This document shows positions 23,465 through 30,280 of a stretch of DNA of 40,337 nt, one piece after another; positions within the stretch are counted from its first letter, which is position 1, and each line of letters starts with the position of its first letter. Below the pieces are notes generated by a model, which had not been told where the DNA came from, searched no databases, and saw only the letters and a program-made list of their open reading frames with translations. The DNA is from an uncultured Flavobacterium sp. (GTDB taxonomy: Bacteria > Bacteroidota > Bacteroidia > Flavobacteriales > Flavobacteriaceae): positions 1 to 40,337 of the forward strand of contig NZ_CALBSN010000054.1 in the NCBI RefSeq assembly GCF_937967675.1. The letters run 5' to 3'. Made by a program: the position numbers and the translations under genes.

Positions 23465-24987
23465 TACGAAATAGTTTTTTCTTTTTTAACTGATTTTACG
23501 CGGTATCTTTTGGGTAAACAATCTTTTAAAATGATTTCCGCAGTTTGAATCAAATTATAAGTTTCACATAAAAACGGATGCGAATCATAATTTTTGAACT
23601 TCATTTTGAAGCGTTTGCTCATTTCGGTGACCATTTCATATATTTTTTCAGTATTTTTCCCCGAAGTGTACAAAGCATCGTATTTCATGAAATGTTGCAG
23701 TTGGTTTTTGAATTGCAAAATTTGGTCGTGATGAATGTTTTTATAACGAATGGGCGTAATTTCAGACTTATTCAATTTAATCGTATCTATTGAAGAAATC
23801 AGATGATTCGCTAAATCATGCGCATAAACAATCGCTTCTAATAATGAATTCGAAGCCAATCGATTGGCACCATGAAGTCCAGTGTGCGAACATTCTCCAA
23901 TAGCGTAGAGTTGTTTGATGGAAGTGGCACCTGTTTCATCTACTACAATTCCACCACATTGATAATGAGCTGCAGGAGCTATCGGAATTAAATCTTTAGA
24001 AACGTCAATTCCGTTTTCAAAACAATAATTGTACACTTTTGGAAATTTTGTTTTGAAAGTTTCTATTGGTAAATGTCTAACATCAAGCCAAACGTGTTTT
24101 GAATGTTCTTTTTTCATTTGGTCGGAAATTGCTTTCGAAACAATATCTCGAGTTGCTAATTCGCCATCAGGATGATATTGAAAAACAAAACGTTCCATTT
24201 TTTGATTCAAAATATGAGCTCCAAATCCACGAATCGCTTCGGTAATTAAGAACGCTTGACTTTTATTAGGTTCGTAAAGTGCTGTGGGATGAAATTGAAT
24301 GTATTTCATTTTGTCCAATTTTGCTCCCGCTCGATACGCCATTGCCACACCATCTCCCGTAGAAACAAACGGATTAGAAGTCACGCCAAACACTTGTCCA
24401 GAACCGCCAGTAGCCAAAATAGTTGCTTTTGCTACGATGGAAGTCACTTCACTTTTTTCATCAAATCCGATGATTCCAATGCATTTTTGATTGTCTAGCA
24501 AAACATCTGTTGCAAAAAAGGAAGTTCTTATTGTTACGTTTGCTAAATTTTGAACGACTTGAATCAACTTGGTTTCAATTTCTAATCCAGTTTTGTCTTT
24601 GTGATGTACAATACGATTTTGGGAATGACCACCTTCTAATCCCAAATCTAATTCACCTGAATTATTCTTGTCTAATTCCACGCCCCATTGAATCAATTCT
24701 TGTAATCGGGCAGGAGCTTCTGTAATCACGTGTTCGACTACTTTTTTATCGCAAATGCCTTTTCCAGCAAGTAAAGTGTCTTGAATATGTTGTTGGTAAC
24801 TATCTTTGATAAAGTCGTGTACAACAGCAATTCCGCCTTGAGCGTAATAGGTATTGCACTCGTCAATAGAGGTTTTGCTAAGTAAGGTAATTTGTAGGTT
24901 TGGATTTTGCTCGCTGAGATATTTCGTTAGAGATAATCCCGCTAATCCTGTGCCTACTATGAGTATATCGGTTTCTAAATTTTGCAT
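23464..24987 (-). CDS. nadB: L-aspartate oxidase
   Basis: FAD enzyme oxidising L-aspartate to iminoaspartate, first step of de novo NAD synthesis. Dinucleotide-binding GTGLAG at residues 12-17, the YYAQGGIA active-site loop near residue 48, the HPTALY segment and GLHGANRLASNSLLEA near residue 370 are diagnostic of the succinate dehydrogenase/NadB flavoprotein family. 507 residues is normal. NadB can pass electrons to O2 or, without oxygen, to fumarate. It lies 6 bp after nadA and overlaps the cytochrome gene by one base. Confidence 0.95.
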   Translation of the reverse strand: MQNLETDILIVGTGLAGLSLTKYLSEQNPNLQITLLSKTSIDECNTYYAQGGIAVVHDFIKDSYQQHIQDTLLAGKGICDKKVVEHVITEAPARLQELIQWGVELDKNNSGELDLGLEGGHSQNRIVHHKDKTGLEIETKLIQVVQNLANVTIRTSFFATDVLLDNQKCIGIIGFDEKSEVTSIVAKATILATGGSGQVFGVTSNPFVSTGDGVAMAYRAGAKLDKMKYIQFHPTALYEPNKSQAFLITEAIRGFGAHILNQKMERFVFQYHPDGELATRDIVSKAISDQMKKEHSKHVWLDVRHLPIETFKTKFPKVYNYCFENGIDVSKDLIPIAPAAHYQCGGIVVDETGATSIKQLYAIGECSHTGLHGANRLASNSLLEAIVYAHDLANHLISSIDTIKLNKSEITPIRYKNIHHDQILQFKNQLQHFMKYDALYTSGKNTEKIYEMVTEMSKRFKMKFKNYDSHPFLCETYNLIQTAEIILKDCLPKRYRVKSVKKEKTIS

Positions 24988-24993
24988 GATGTT

Positions 24994-25929
24994 TTAGTTT
25001 AGCGCTAACATTCTTTGAATAGGAAGTAAAGCTTTTTCGATGATTTCGTTGTCCAAATGCACTTCCGGACTTTCATCTTGTAAACATTGATAGAGTTTTT
25101 CTAAGGTGTTGACTTTCATAAACGCACACTCACTGCACGCACACGTATTGTCTTCTTTTGAAGGCGCTGGAATTAATGTTTTGGTTGGATTATCCAATTG
25201 CATTTGGTGTAAGATTCCCGCTTCTGTGGCTACGATAAAAGTGTCGTTTGTGCTGTTTTTCACATGATTCAACATGCCTGAAGTCGAACCTATATAATGT
25301 GCTACTTTCAAAATATGCGTTTCCGATTCAGGATGTGCAATGATGGTAGCGTTTGGATGTTTTTTATATAAATCAATTAATTTTTCTAAAGAAAATGCTT
25401 CGTGAACAATACAAAAACCTTCCCATAAAACCATATCACGACCTGTTTCAGCAATTAAGTATTTACCTAAATTTTTATCAGGAGCAAACACGATAGATTG
25501 ATCTTCTGGAATGGATGCAATCACTTTTTTAGCATTGGACGAAGTACAAACAATATCGGTTAAGGTTTTGACTTCTGCTGTGCAATTGATATAAGTTACA
25601 ACAGTATGGTTCGGATATTTTTCTAAGAAAGTTTTGAATTCATCTGGCGGACAACCATCGGCAAGGGAACAACCTGCTTTTACATCGGGAACGATTACTT
25701 TTTTATTTGGATTGACAATTTTAGCCGTTTCTGCCATGAAATACACGCCAGCAAAAACGATAATATCGGCATCCACTTGTGATGCTTTTCGAGACAATTC
25801 CAAGCTATCACCCACAAAATCAGCAATTTCTTGAATAGCTTCTTCTTGATAATAATGCGCTAGAATTAACGCATTTTTTCTTTTTTTCAATTCAAGAATT
25901 TTCTCTTTTAAATCCGAAGTCGTTTTCAT
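24994..25929 (-). CDS. nadA: Quinolinate synthase
   Basis: [4Fe-4S] enzyme condensing iminoaspartate with dihydroxyacetone phosphate to quinolinate. Recognisable motifs are LAHYYQEEAIQEIADFVGDS, GCSLADGCP, YINCTAEVK, DIVCTSSNA and the C-terminal CACSECAFMK; three of these cysteines bind the cluster. 311 residues is normal. It stands 36 bp after rrf2 copy 2 and 6 bp before nadB. The iron-sulfur cluster makes the enzyme sensitive to NO and O2, which may explain control by an NsrR-like regulator. Confidence 0.96.
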   Translation of the reverse strand: MKTTSDLKEKILELKKRKNALILAHYYQEEAIQEIADFVGDSLELSRKASQVDADIIVFAGVYFMAETAKIVNPNKKVIVPDVKAGCSLADGCPPDEFKTFLEKYPNHTVVTYINCTAEVKTLTDIVCTSSNAKKVIASIPEDQSIVFAPDKNLGKYLIAETGRDMVLWEGFCIVHEAFSLEKLIDLYKKHPNATIIAHPESETHILKVAHYIGSTSGMLNHVKNSTNDTFIVATEAGILHQMQLDNPTKTLIPAPSKEDNTCACSECAFMKVNTLEKLYQCLQDESPEVHLDNEIIEKALLPIQRMLALN

Positions 25930-25965
25930 TAGAGGACGTTTTTATCTTTTATTTAATTAAATTTT

Positions 25966-26400
25966 TTAAAGCTTAAGGAAAGTATCTCCCGTATTGAATT
26001 CACTAATCAAATCCAAAAGAGAAGTTTCTTTAAGCGTTTTCTTTAAATTTTCACGTAATGGCTTGTACTTATGATGAAAAGGACACGGTTGTTTGTCGGA
26101 ACAATCGTGAAGTCCTAAACTGCATCGGTCAAATAAGTCATTTCCGTCAATAGCTTTTACAAGCTGATCTAATTTTATTTGTTTCAGTTGTACCTTCTCG
26201 ATTTCAAATCCACCGCCATTTCCTTTAATCGATTTTATGATGTCGGCTTTTACCAAACGTTGTAAAATCTTAGCGGTAAAAGGTTCTGGCGATTCAATTT
26301 TTCTGGCAATGTCTCGAATACCGCAACGTTTGCCCGCAGACGATTCTGAGGCAATGTAAATGGTAGCTCGTATGGCATATTCACAGGTTTTTGAAAACAT
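25966..26400 (-). CDS. Rrf2-family iron-sulfur regulator (NsrR-like), copy 2
   Basis: 144 residues from the ATG at 26400 (MFSKTCEYAI). The upstream in-frame ATG at 26415 overlaps the -7 box of its own promoter and cannot be on the mRNA if that promoter is used. The domain layout is as in copy 1, with C93, C100 and C106 (RCSLGLHDCSDKQPCPFH) as cluster ligands. It is the first gene of an operon with nadA, nadB, the NorC-like and the NorB-like genes, so it may autoregulate and control NAD synthesis and the variant NOR together. Confidence 0.87.
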   Translation of the reverse strand: MFSKTCEYAIRATIYIASESSAGKRCGIRDIARKIESPEPFTAKILQRLVKADIIKSIKGNGGGFEIEKVQLKQIKLDQLVKAIDGNDLFDRCSLGLHDCSDKQPCPFHHKYKPLRENLKKTLKETSLLDLISEFNTGDTFLKL

Positions 26401-26414
26401 AGATAAAATTTGCA

Positions 26415-26457
26415 CAAAGTTAGGGATTTTAAATCATCGAAATATGATTTTAGTCAT
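26415..26457 (-). promoter_or_regulatory. FNR/CRP-type dyad plus perfect -7 box for rrf2-nadA-nadB-nor operon
   Basis: Dyad ATGATTTTAGTCAT at 26444-26457, within a 20-bp inverted repeat with arms AATATGA/TCATATT. The minus-strand -7 box TAACTTTG (26422-26415) matches TAnnTTTG. Centre-to-box-end distance is 35.5 bp. The dyad lies inside the last codons of nrdG. The predicted start near 26410 leaves only about 10 nt before the ATG at 26400. Confidence 0.72.
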
Positions 26458-27168
26458 ATTCTGATGGATATCCTTTTCCGAAATGGATTGCGAATCGGGT
26501 AGTGGTGCAATCGTGTTTTGATAATTTCTGAAATTTTGAATGTAATAGTTTTTGTCGTAACCCAATTCCAATAAAACGTCTTGCATTGCAACAATATCCT
26601 CTAGATTTAATAGTGAAGAATGATAAGTAGTTCGAATTTCAAATGGAATAGAACTCGCTTGAAGCAATTCAAAACAACTTAGAAATTGAGAATAAAAATC
26701 CGATTTTGTAATCGCAAAAAATTTCTCTTTCGGACCTTTAAAATCCAAAGCTACATAATCGATGAGTTGTTCTTCTTTTAGTTTTTCGAGTACTTTGGGC
26801 TGGCTTCCATTCGTATCTACTTTGATTAAAAATCCTAAACTTTTCACTAATTTTATGAATGGGATAATGTCTTTATGTATCAAACATTCGCCACCACTAA
26901 AAACAACGGCATCCAACAAATTTCTTCTCGATTTTAAAAACGAAATGATTTCGGAAAAGTAAAAAGCCCCTTTTCCGAAAACTATTTCGGGATTGTAACA
27001 ATAATCACATTTCATATTACACCCTGCAAACCATAAGATACAAGCCGATTTATCGGGATAATCTAACAGTGTGAAGGGTGTAAAACTATGAATTGCTTTT
27101 TTGTTTAGAAAATCATGATTTACATTCTCTAAAGTGGGTTCGTTGTTTGTGTTCACCTTTTTTTCCAA
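26434..27168 (-). CDS. nrdG: Anaerobic ribonucleotide reductase activating enzyme (radical SAM)
   Basis: Radical SAM enzyme that generates the glycyl radical on NrdD. The CxxxCxxC motif is C50, C54, C57 (CNMKCDYC), preceded by the typical start region TPFTLLDYPDKSACILWFAGC and followed by AVVFSGGECL. 244 residues. There is no ATG; candidates are TTG at 27168 and GTG at 27156, both overlapping the 54-codon glycyl-radical ORF that ends at 27113, so translation is probably coupled. The end of the gene contains the dyad of the next operon. Confidence 0.88.
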   Translation of the reverse strand: MEKKVNTNNEPTLENVNHDFLNKKAIHSFTPFTLLDYPDKSACILWFAGCNMKCDYCYNPEIVFGKGAFYFSEIISFLKSRRNLLDAVVFSGGECLIHKDIIPFIKLVKSLGFLIKVDTNGSQPKVLEKLKEEQLIDYVALDFKGPKEKFFAITKSDFYSQFLSCFELLQASSIPFEIRTTYHSSLLNLEDIVAMQDVLLELGYDKNYYIQNFRNYQNTIAPLPDSQSISEKDIHQNMTKIIFR

Positions 27169-27277
27169 TATTAAAACTTTCTACGGGTCTGTGATAGCCC
27201 ATTACTCGTGTATAAACCAAACATTTGGTTCTTTTTTCATTGTGTTGAAGCAAAGCTTCAGTGGTTTGTGTTTGCAT
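27113..27277 (-). CDS. 54-residue glycyl-radical fragment of anaerobic ribonucleotide reductase
   Basis: A short ORF starts with ATG at 27277, 20 bp inside the end of nrdD but in another frame, and stops at 27113. Residues about 15-52 read EKRTKCLVYTRVMGYHR then PVESFNIGKKGEHKQRTHF, which matches the C-terminus of ordinary NrdD (CxVYSRVxGYxRPVxxWNxGKxxEF), including the radical glycine, here G27 in RVMGY. NrdD upstream lacks this part. So the essential radical loop is either made as a separate peptide, or joined by frameshifting; I see no slippery heptamer in the overlap. Its overlap with nrdG on the other side suggests coupled translation of all three. Confidence 0.8.
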   Translation of the reverse strand: MQTQTTEALLQHNEKRTKCLVYTRVMGYHRPVESFNIGKKGEHKQRTHFRECKS

Positions 27278-29375
27278 AGGATGTTGTATTTAAGGTTGCT
27301 AATAATTCTTCATCGCATTTTGGACAATATTCGTGTTCGCCATTCAAATAGCCATGTTTCGGACAAACGCTGAAAACGGGAGTCACCGTGATGTAAGGCA
27401 ATTTAAAATTCGTAATTACTTTTTTAATGAAATTTCTACACGCTTCTACCGAACTTAGCTTTTCATTCATGTACAAGTGTAGAACAGTTCCGCCTGTGTA
27501 CTGACATTGTAAATTGTCTTGCAACAATAAGGCTTCGAAAGGATCTTCGGTGTAATCAACTGGTAATTGCGAACTGTTTGTATAGTAAATATTTTCGCCT
27601 TCTCCTGCTTGAATAATATCGGAATAGCGTTTCTTGTCTTCTTTCGCAAAACGATACGTCGTGCCTTCTGCTGGCGTAGCTTCTAAGTTGTATAAATTGC
27701 CAGTTTCTTCTTGATAGGCTCTCATTTTGTTTCGGATGTGTTCCAAAATTTCGGTTGCGAATGCCATTCCGTAATCTGACACGATATCTTCTTTTCCGTC
27801 GGTGAAATTTTGAATCATTTCGTTAATTCCGTTCACACCAATTGTAGAGAAGTGATTCCTGAAATGAGGTAAATAACGTTTGGTATACGGAAACAAACCT
27901 CTATCGTACATTTCCTGAATAAATACGCGTTTTTTCTCTAAGGTTGCTTTCGAAATTTCTAGTAAACGATCTAAATCGGAATATAATTTAGCTTTGTTGC
28001 CTTTGTTTAGATAACCTAATCTTGCCATGTTGATTGTTACTACACCAATACTTCCCGTCATTTCGGCACTTCCAAATAAACCGTTGCCTCTTTTTAATAA
28101 TTCACGTAAATCGAGTTGTAAGCGGCAGCACATACTACGTACAGCATTCGGTTTGTAGGCATTTGGATTTTCAACTTTGTTTCCGTTTTCATCATACGTA
28201 TATTGACTTCCGATGAAATTCTGGAAATAAGACGAACCAATTTTCGCGGTATTTTCAAAAAGAATATCGGTGTTTTCTCCGTACCAATCAAATTCTTCAG
28301 TAATATTAACCGTTGGAATAGGGAAGGTGAACGGCTGTCCATGCGCATCGCCTTCGGTCATAACCGTATAATAGGCTTTGTTGATGAGATTCATTTCTTT
28401 TTGAAAATGTTCGTAACGCATTTCGGTTATGTCTGAAACACCTCTTTCTTTGGCTCTTTGTATAAAATCTTCTGAAGTGATTCCTTTAAAAAGATGCTGT
28501 TCATTTCGTGTTGGGATTTGCTCTTTCAAATCATCTGGAACCACCCAATCCAATGTAATATTCGTAAACGGCGATTGTCCCCAACGTGCTGGGACATTCA
28601 AATTGTAGACGAAACTTCGAATTGCTTTTAAAACATCTTCATACGATAAATTATCCTTGAAAACATAAGGAGCCAAATACGTATCAAACGAACTAAACGC
28701 TTGAGCTCCTGCCCATTCGCTTTGTAAAATCCCAAGGAAATTCGCCATTTGTCCTAATGCTTCTCTAAAATGATTCGGAGGACGACTTTCCACTCGACCA
28801 CGAACACCGTTAAAACCTTCATTTAATAAAACACGTAAACTCCAACCCGCACAATATCCTGTCAAACAATCTAAGTCGTGAATGTGAATGTCACCATTGC
28901 GATGTGCATAACCTTCTTCTTTCGAATAGACTTTGTCTAACCAATAATTTGCAATGATTTTTCCAGCGACATTATTCACTAAACCTGCATTGGAATACGA
29001 AGTATTAGCGTTGGCATTGATTCGCCAATCGGTTTGGTTAGTGTACTCTTCTATGGTTTGGGTACTGTCGACATAAGTGGTATCGTCATTTAATCCTAAA
29101 ACGTGTTCACGTTGTAGTTTACGCGTATGACGGAACAACATGAAAGAACGCATCACTTCATAATGCCCATACTCGTAAAGTGTTTTTTCAATTTTATCTT
29201 GAATATCTTCAACTGCCCAAGTGTCTTGATGTGACAACAATTGGAACACCGTTTCAATTACTTTTAGGTTTAAAGTTTCACTTACACTGGCAAAAGCTTT
29301 TGTAATGGCTTCTTCTATTTTGAAAGCTTCAAAGGGTAAATAAGTGCCATTTCGTTTGATTACAAATTTGTCCAT
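27258..29375 (-). CDS. nrdD: Anaerobic ribonucleoside-triphosphate reductase, lacking its glycyl-radical C-terminus
   Basis: Class III reductase making deoxyribonucleotides without oxygen. 705 residues: N-terminal ATP-cone (about 1-95, VIKRNGTYLPFEAFKIEEAI), then the ten-stranded barrel with DIHIHDLD, the cysteine-containing RSMCCRLQLD and GSIGVVTINMARLGY. At the end stands the zinc motif VCPKHGY...CPKC (about 675-692). Normal NrdD continues from here into the glycine-radical loop, but this frame stops 16 residues later. The missing segment is encoded by the overlapping ORF 27113-27277. A -7 box and a dyad lie upstream. Confidence 0.93.
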   Translation of the reverse strand: MDKFVIKRNGTYLPFEAFKIEEAITKAFASVSETLNLKVIETVFQLLSHQDTWAVEDIQDKIEKTLYEYGHYEVMRSFMLFRHTRKLQREHVLGLNDDTTYVDSTQTIEEYTNQTDWRINANANTSYSNAGLVNNVAGKIIANYWLDKVYSKEEGYAHRNGDIHIHDLDCLTGYCAGWSLRVLLNEGFNGVRGRVESRPPNHFREALGQMANFLGILQSEWAGAQAFSSFDTYLAPYVFKDNLSYEDVLKAIRSFVYNLNVPARWGQSPFTNITLDWVVPDDLKEQIPTRNEQHLFKGITSEDFIQRAKERGVSDITEMRYEHFQKEMNLINKAYYTVMTEGDAHGQPFTFPIPTVNITEEFDWYGENTDILFENTAKIGSSYFQNFIGSQYTYDENGNKVENPNAYKPNAVRSMCCRLQLDLRELLKRGNGLFGSAEMTGSIGVVTINMARLGYLNKGNKAKLYSDLDRLLEISKATLEKKRVFIQEMYDRGLFPYTKRYLPHFRNHFSTIGVNGINEMIQNFTDGKEDIVSDYGMAFATEILEHIRNKMRAYQEETGNLYNLEATPAEGTTYRFAKEDKKRYSDIIQAGEGENIYYTNSSQLPVDYTEDPFEALLLQDNLQCQYTGGTVLHLYMNEKLSSVEACRNFIKKVITNFKLPYITVTPVFSVCPKHGYLNGEHEYCPKCDEELLATLNTTSYANTNH

Positions 29376-29403
29376 ACTGCAGAATTTTTATTGTGGTATG
29401 GAA

Positions 29404-29436
29404 CAAATTTAAATATTAAAAAGACTTTTTAGTCTT
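29404..29436 (-). promoter_or_regulatory. nrdD promoter with palindrome at the -33 region
   Basis: On the minus strand a perfect -7 box TAAATTTG spans 29411-29404. An inverted repeat AAGACT-TTTT-AGTCTT lies at 29421-29436; its centre is only about 25 bp from the box end, so it covers the -33 element. This position suits a repressor operator rather than the activator architecture of the other promoters. It does not resemble the known NrdR box. Confidence 0.5.
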
Positions 29437-29575
29437 GTTTGAATAAATAGTAATCAACAATTTATGTTTTAATTTTGTTGATAAGTTGTTTTTAATTATT
29501 AGATGACATTAAATGTGTAAATTTCCAAATAAAATATAAAACTTGATTCAATTTATTTAAAAGCAATAATTTATT

Positions 29576-29604
29576 TTTGTATTGTGTTTTTTTGTCTATA
29601 TTTG
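29576..29604 (+). promoter_or_regulatory. Consensus Bacteroidetes promoter reading towards the tRNA fragment
   Basis: TTTG at 29576-29579, a 17-bp spacer and a perfect -7 box TATATTTG at 29597-29604. Start expected near 29609. The only elements downstream before a terminator (29767-29792) are a pair of 7-bp direct repeats (GTAAACG at 29618 and 29630) and the truncated tRNA, so the transcript would be a short non-coding RNA or a leftover of the tRNA promoter. Confidence 0.5.
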
Positions 29605-29706
29605 CAACGTAATAAAAGTAAACGATTCCGTAAACGTTTTTACTTTTTAAGCTGGTAAATAAGAAATTTAGGTTATTGATTTTTAGGGTTTTAATTTTTA
29701 ATCAAA

Positions 29707-29724
29707 ATGAGTTTTTAAACTCAT
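29707..29724. repeat. 18-bp inverted repeat across the tRNA fragment edge (att-like)
   Basis: ATGAGTTT (29707-29714) and AAACTCAT (29717-29724) are exact reverse complements with a 2-base centre. The right arm runs into the anticodon loop (CTCATAA) of the tRNA fragment. Tyrosine recombinases recognise such inverted core sites, often at tRNA anticodon loops. No integrase gene is in the window, so this is suggestive only. Confidence 0.5.
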
Positions 29725-29761
29725 AACCCGAAGGTCACAGGTTCGAGTCCTGTTCCCGCTA
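29720..29761 (+). pseudogene. 3' part of an initiator tRNA-Met (CAT), 5' half missing
   Basis: The sequence from 29720 reads as the anticodon loop CTCATAA (anticodon CAT at 29722-29724), the 3' anticodon stem CCCGA with the three C's typical of initiator tRNA, and a variable loop. The T-arm follows (ACAGG, loop TTCGAGT, CCTGT at 29737-29753), then the acceptor strand TCCCGCT and A61 discriminator position at 29761. Upstream of the loop nothing pairs with the stem and no D-arm or 5' acceptor (AGCGGGA) is present. It is therefore a truncated copy, as left at one end of an element integrated into a tRNA gene. The original-looking terminator follows. Confidence 0.75.
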
Positions 29762-29766
29762 CTAGA

Positions 29767-29792
29767 AGCCCAGCAGAATGCTGGGCTTTTTT
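29767..29792 (+). terminator. Terminator behind the tRNA fragment
   Basis: AGCCCAGCA (29767-29775) and TGCTGGGCT (29779-29787) form a perfect 9-bp GC-rich stem with loop GAA, followed by Ts to 29792. Strong intrinsic terminator. Confidence 0.92.
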
Positions 29793-29805
29793 ATTTTTAG
29801 AAACT

Positions 29806-30258
29806 ATGAATCCAAAAAAAATTGCCGAGTACAGAAAATTACTCAATGTTACTAAAACAGCTACGCTGAAAGAATTGAAAACCATCTACAGAAATAGCAT
29901 GAAGGAAGATCATCCTGATACTATTGCTGATCCAGTGGAGCGTTTAGCTGCTGAGGAAAGAAGTAAAAATATTATTGAGGCCTATCATTTTTTGGTTAGT
30001 ATTGCTCCTGAAACTCAAGAAAAAAATAAAGAAGTTTATCAAAGAATTACTTCGACTGTAAATATTCAAGATTTTTATATGGATAATGGTGTGTTGTACA
30101 TTTCATTTTTAGATGGGAGTAACTACGAATATTTCAGTGTACCTAAAGTAACTTACATTAAAATGGTAAATGCTGAGTCTCCTAGTCGTTTTGCTAGAAG
30201 ACATATTTATAATGAGTTTTTATATAGAAGTGCTAGCAAAATTGTAGCAAACGAATAA
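29806..30258 (+). CDS. J-domain and KTSC-domain fusion protein
   Basis: 150 residues. Residues 8-65 look like a J-domain (YRKLLNVTKTATLKELKTIYRNSMKEDHPD) with the HPD tripeptide at 36-38, which stimulates Hsp70 ATPases. Residues about 80-147 form a KTSC domain (DGSNYEYFSVPKVTYIKMVNAESPSRFARRHI), a small domain of uncertain, possibly RNA-linked, function. Cytoplasmic. It directly follows the tRNA fragment and its terminator. The fused architecture suggests a specialised co-chaperone; its client is unknown. Confidence 0.82.
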   Translation: MNPKKIAEYRKLLNVTKTATLKELKTIYRNSMKEDHPDTIADPVERLAAEERSKNIIEAYHFLVSIAPETQEKNKEVYQRITSTVNIQDFYMDNGVLYISFLDGSNYEYFSVPKVTYIKMVNAESPSRFARRHIYNEFLYRSASKIVANE

Positions 30259-30280
30259 AATCTTTTTGTAACTTTATACC

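Noticed and set aside
27113..27277. Programmed ribosomal frameshift joining nrdD and the radical-loop ORF
   Set aside because: No slippery heptamer is seen in the 20-bp overlap and the small ORF has its own ATG; re-initiation is simpler. A sequencing error cannot be excluded from the sequence alone.
29720..29761. Complete tRNA-Met gene or tmRNA end
   Set aside because: No 5' acceptor strand, D-arm or 5' anticodon stem is found upstream within 130 bp, and the sequence does not continue as a tmRNA.
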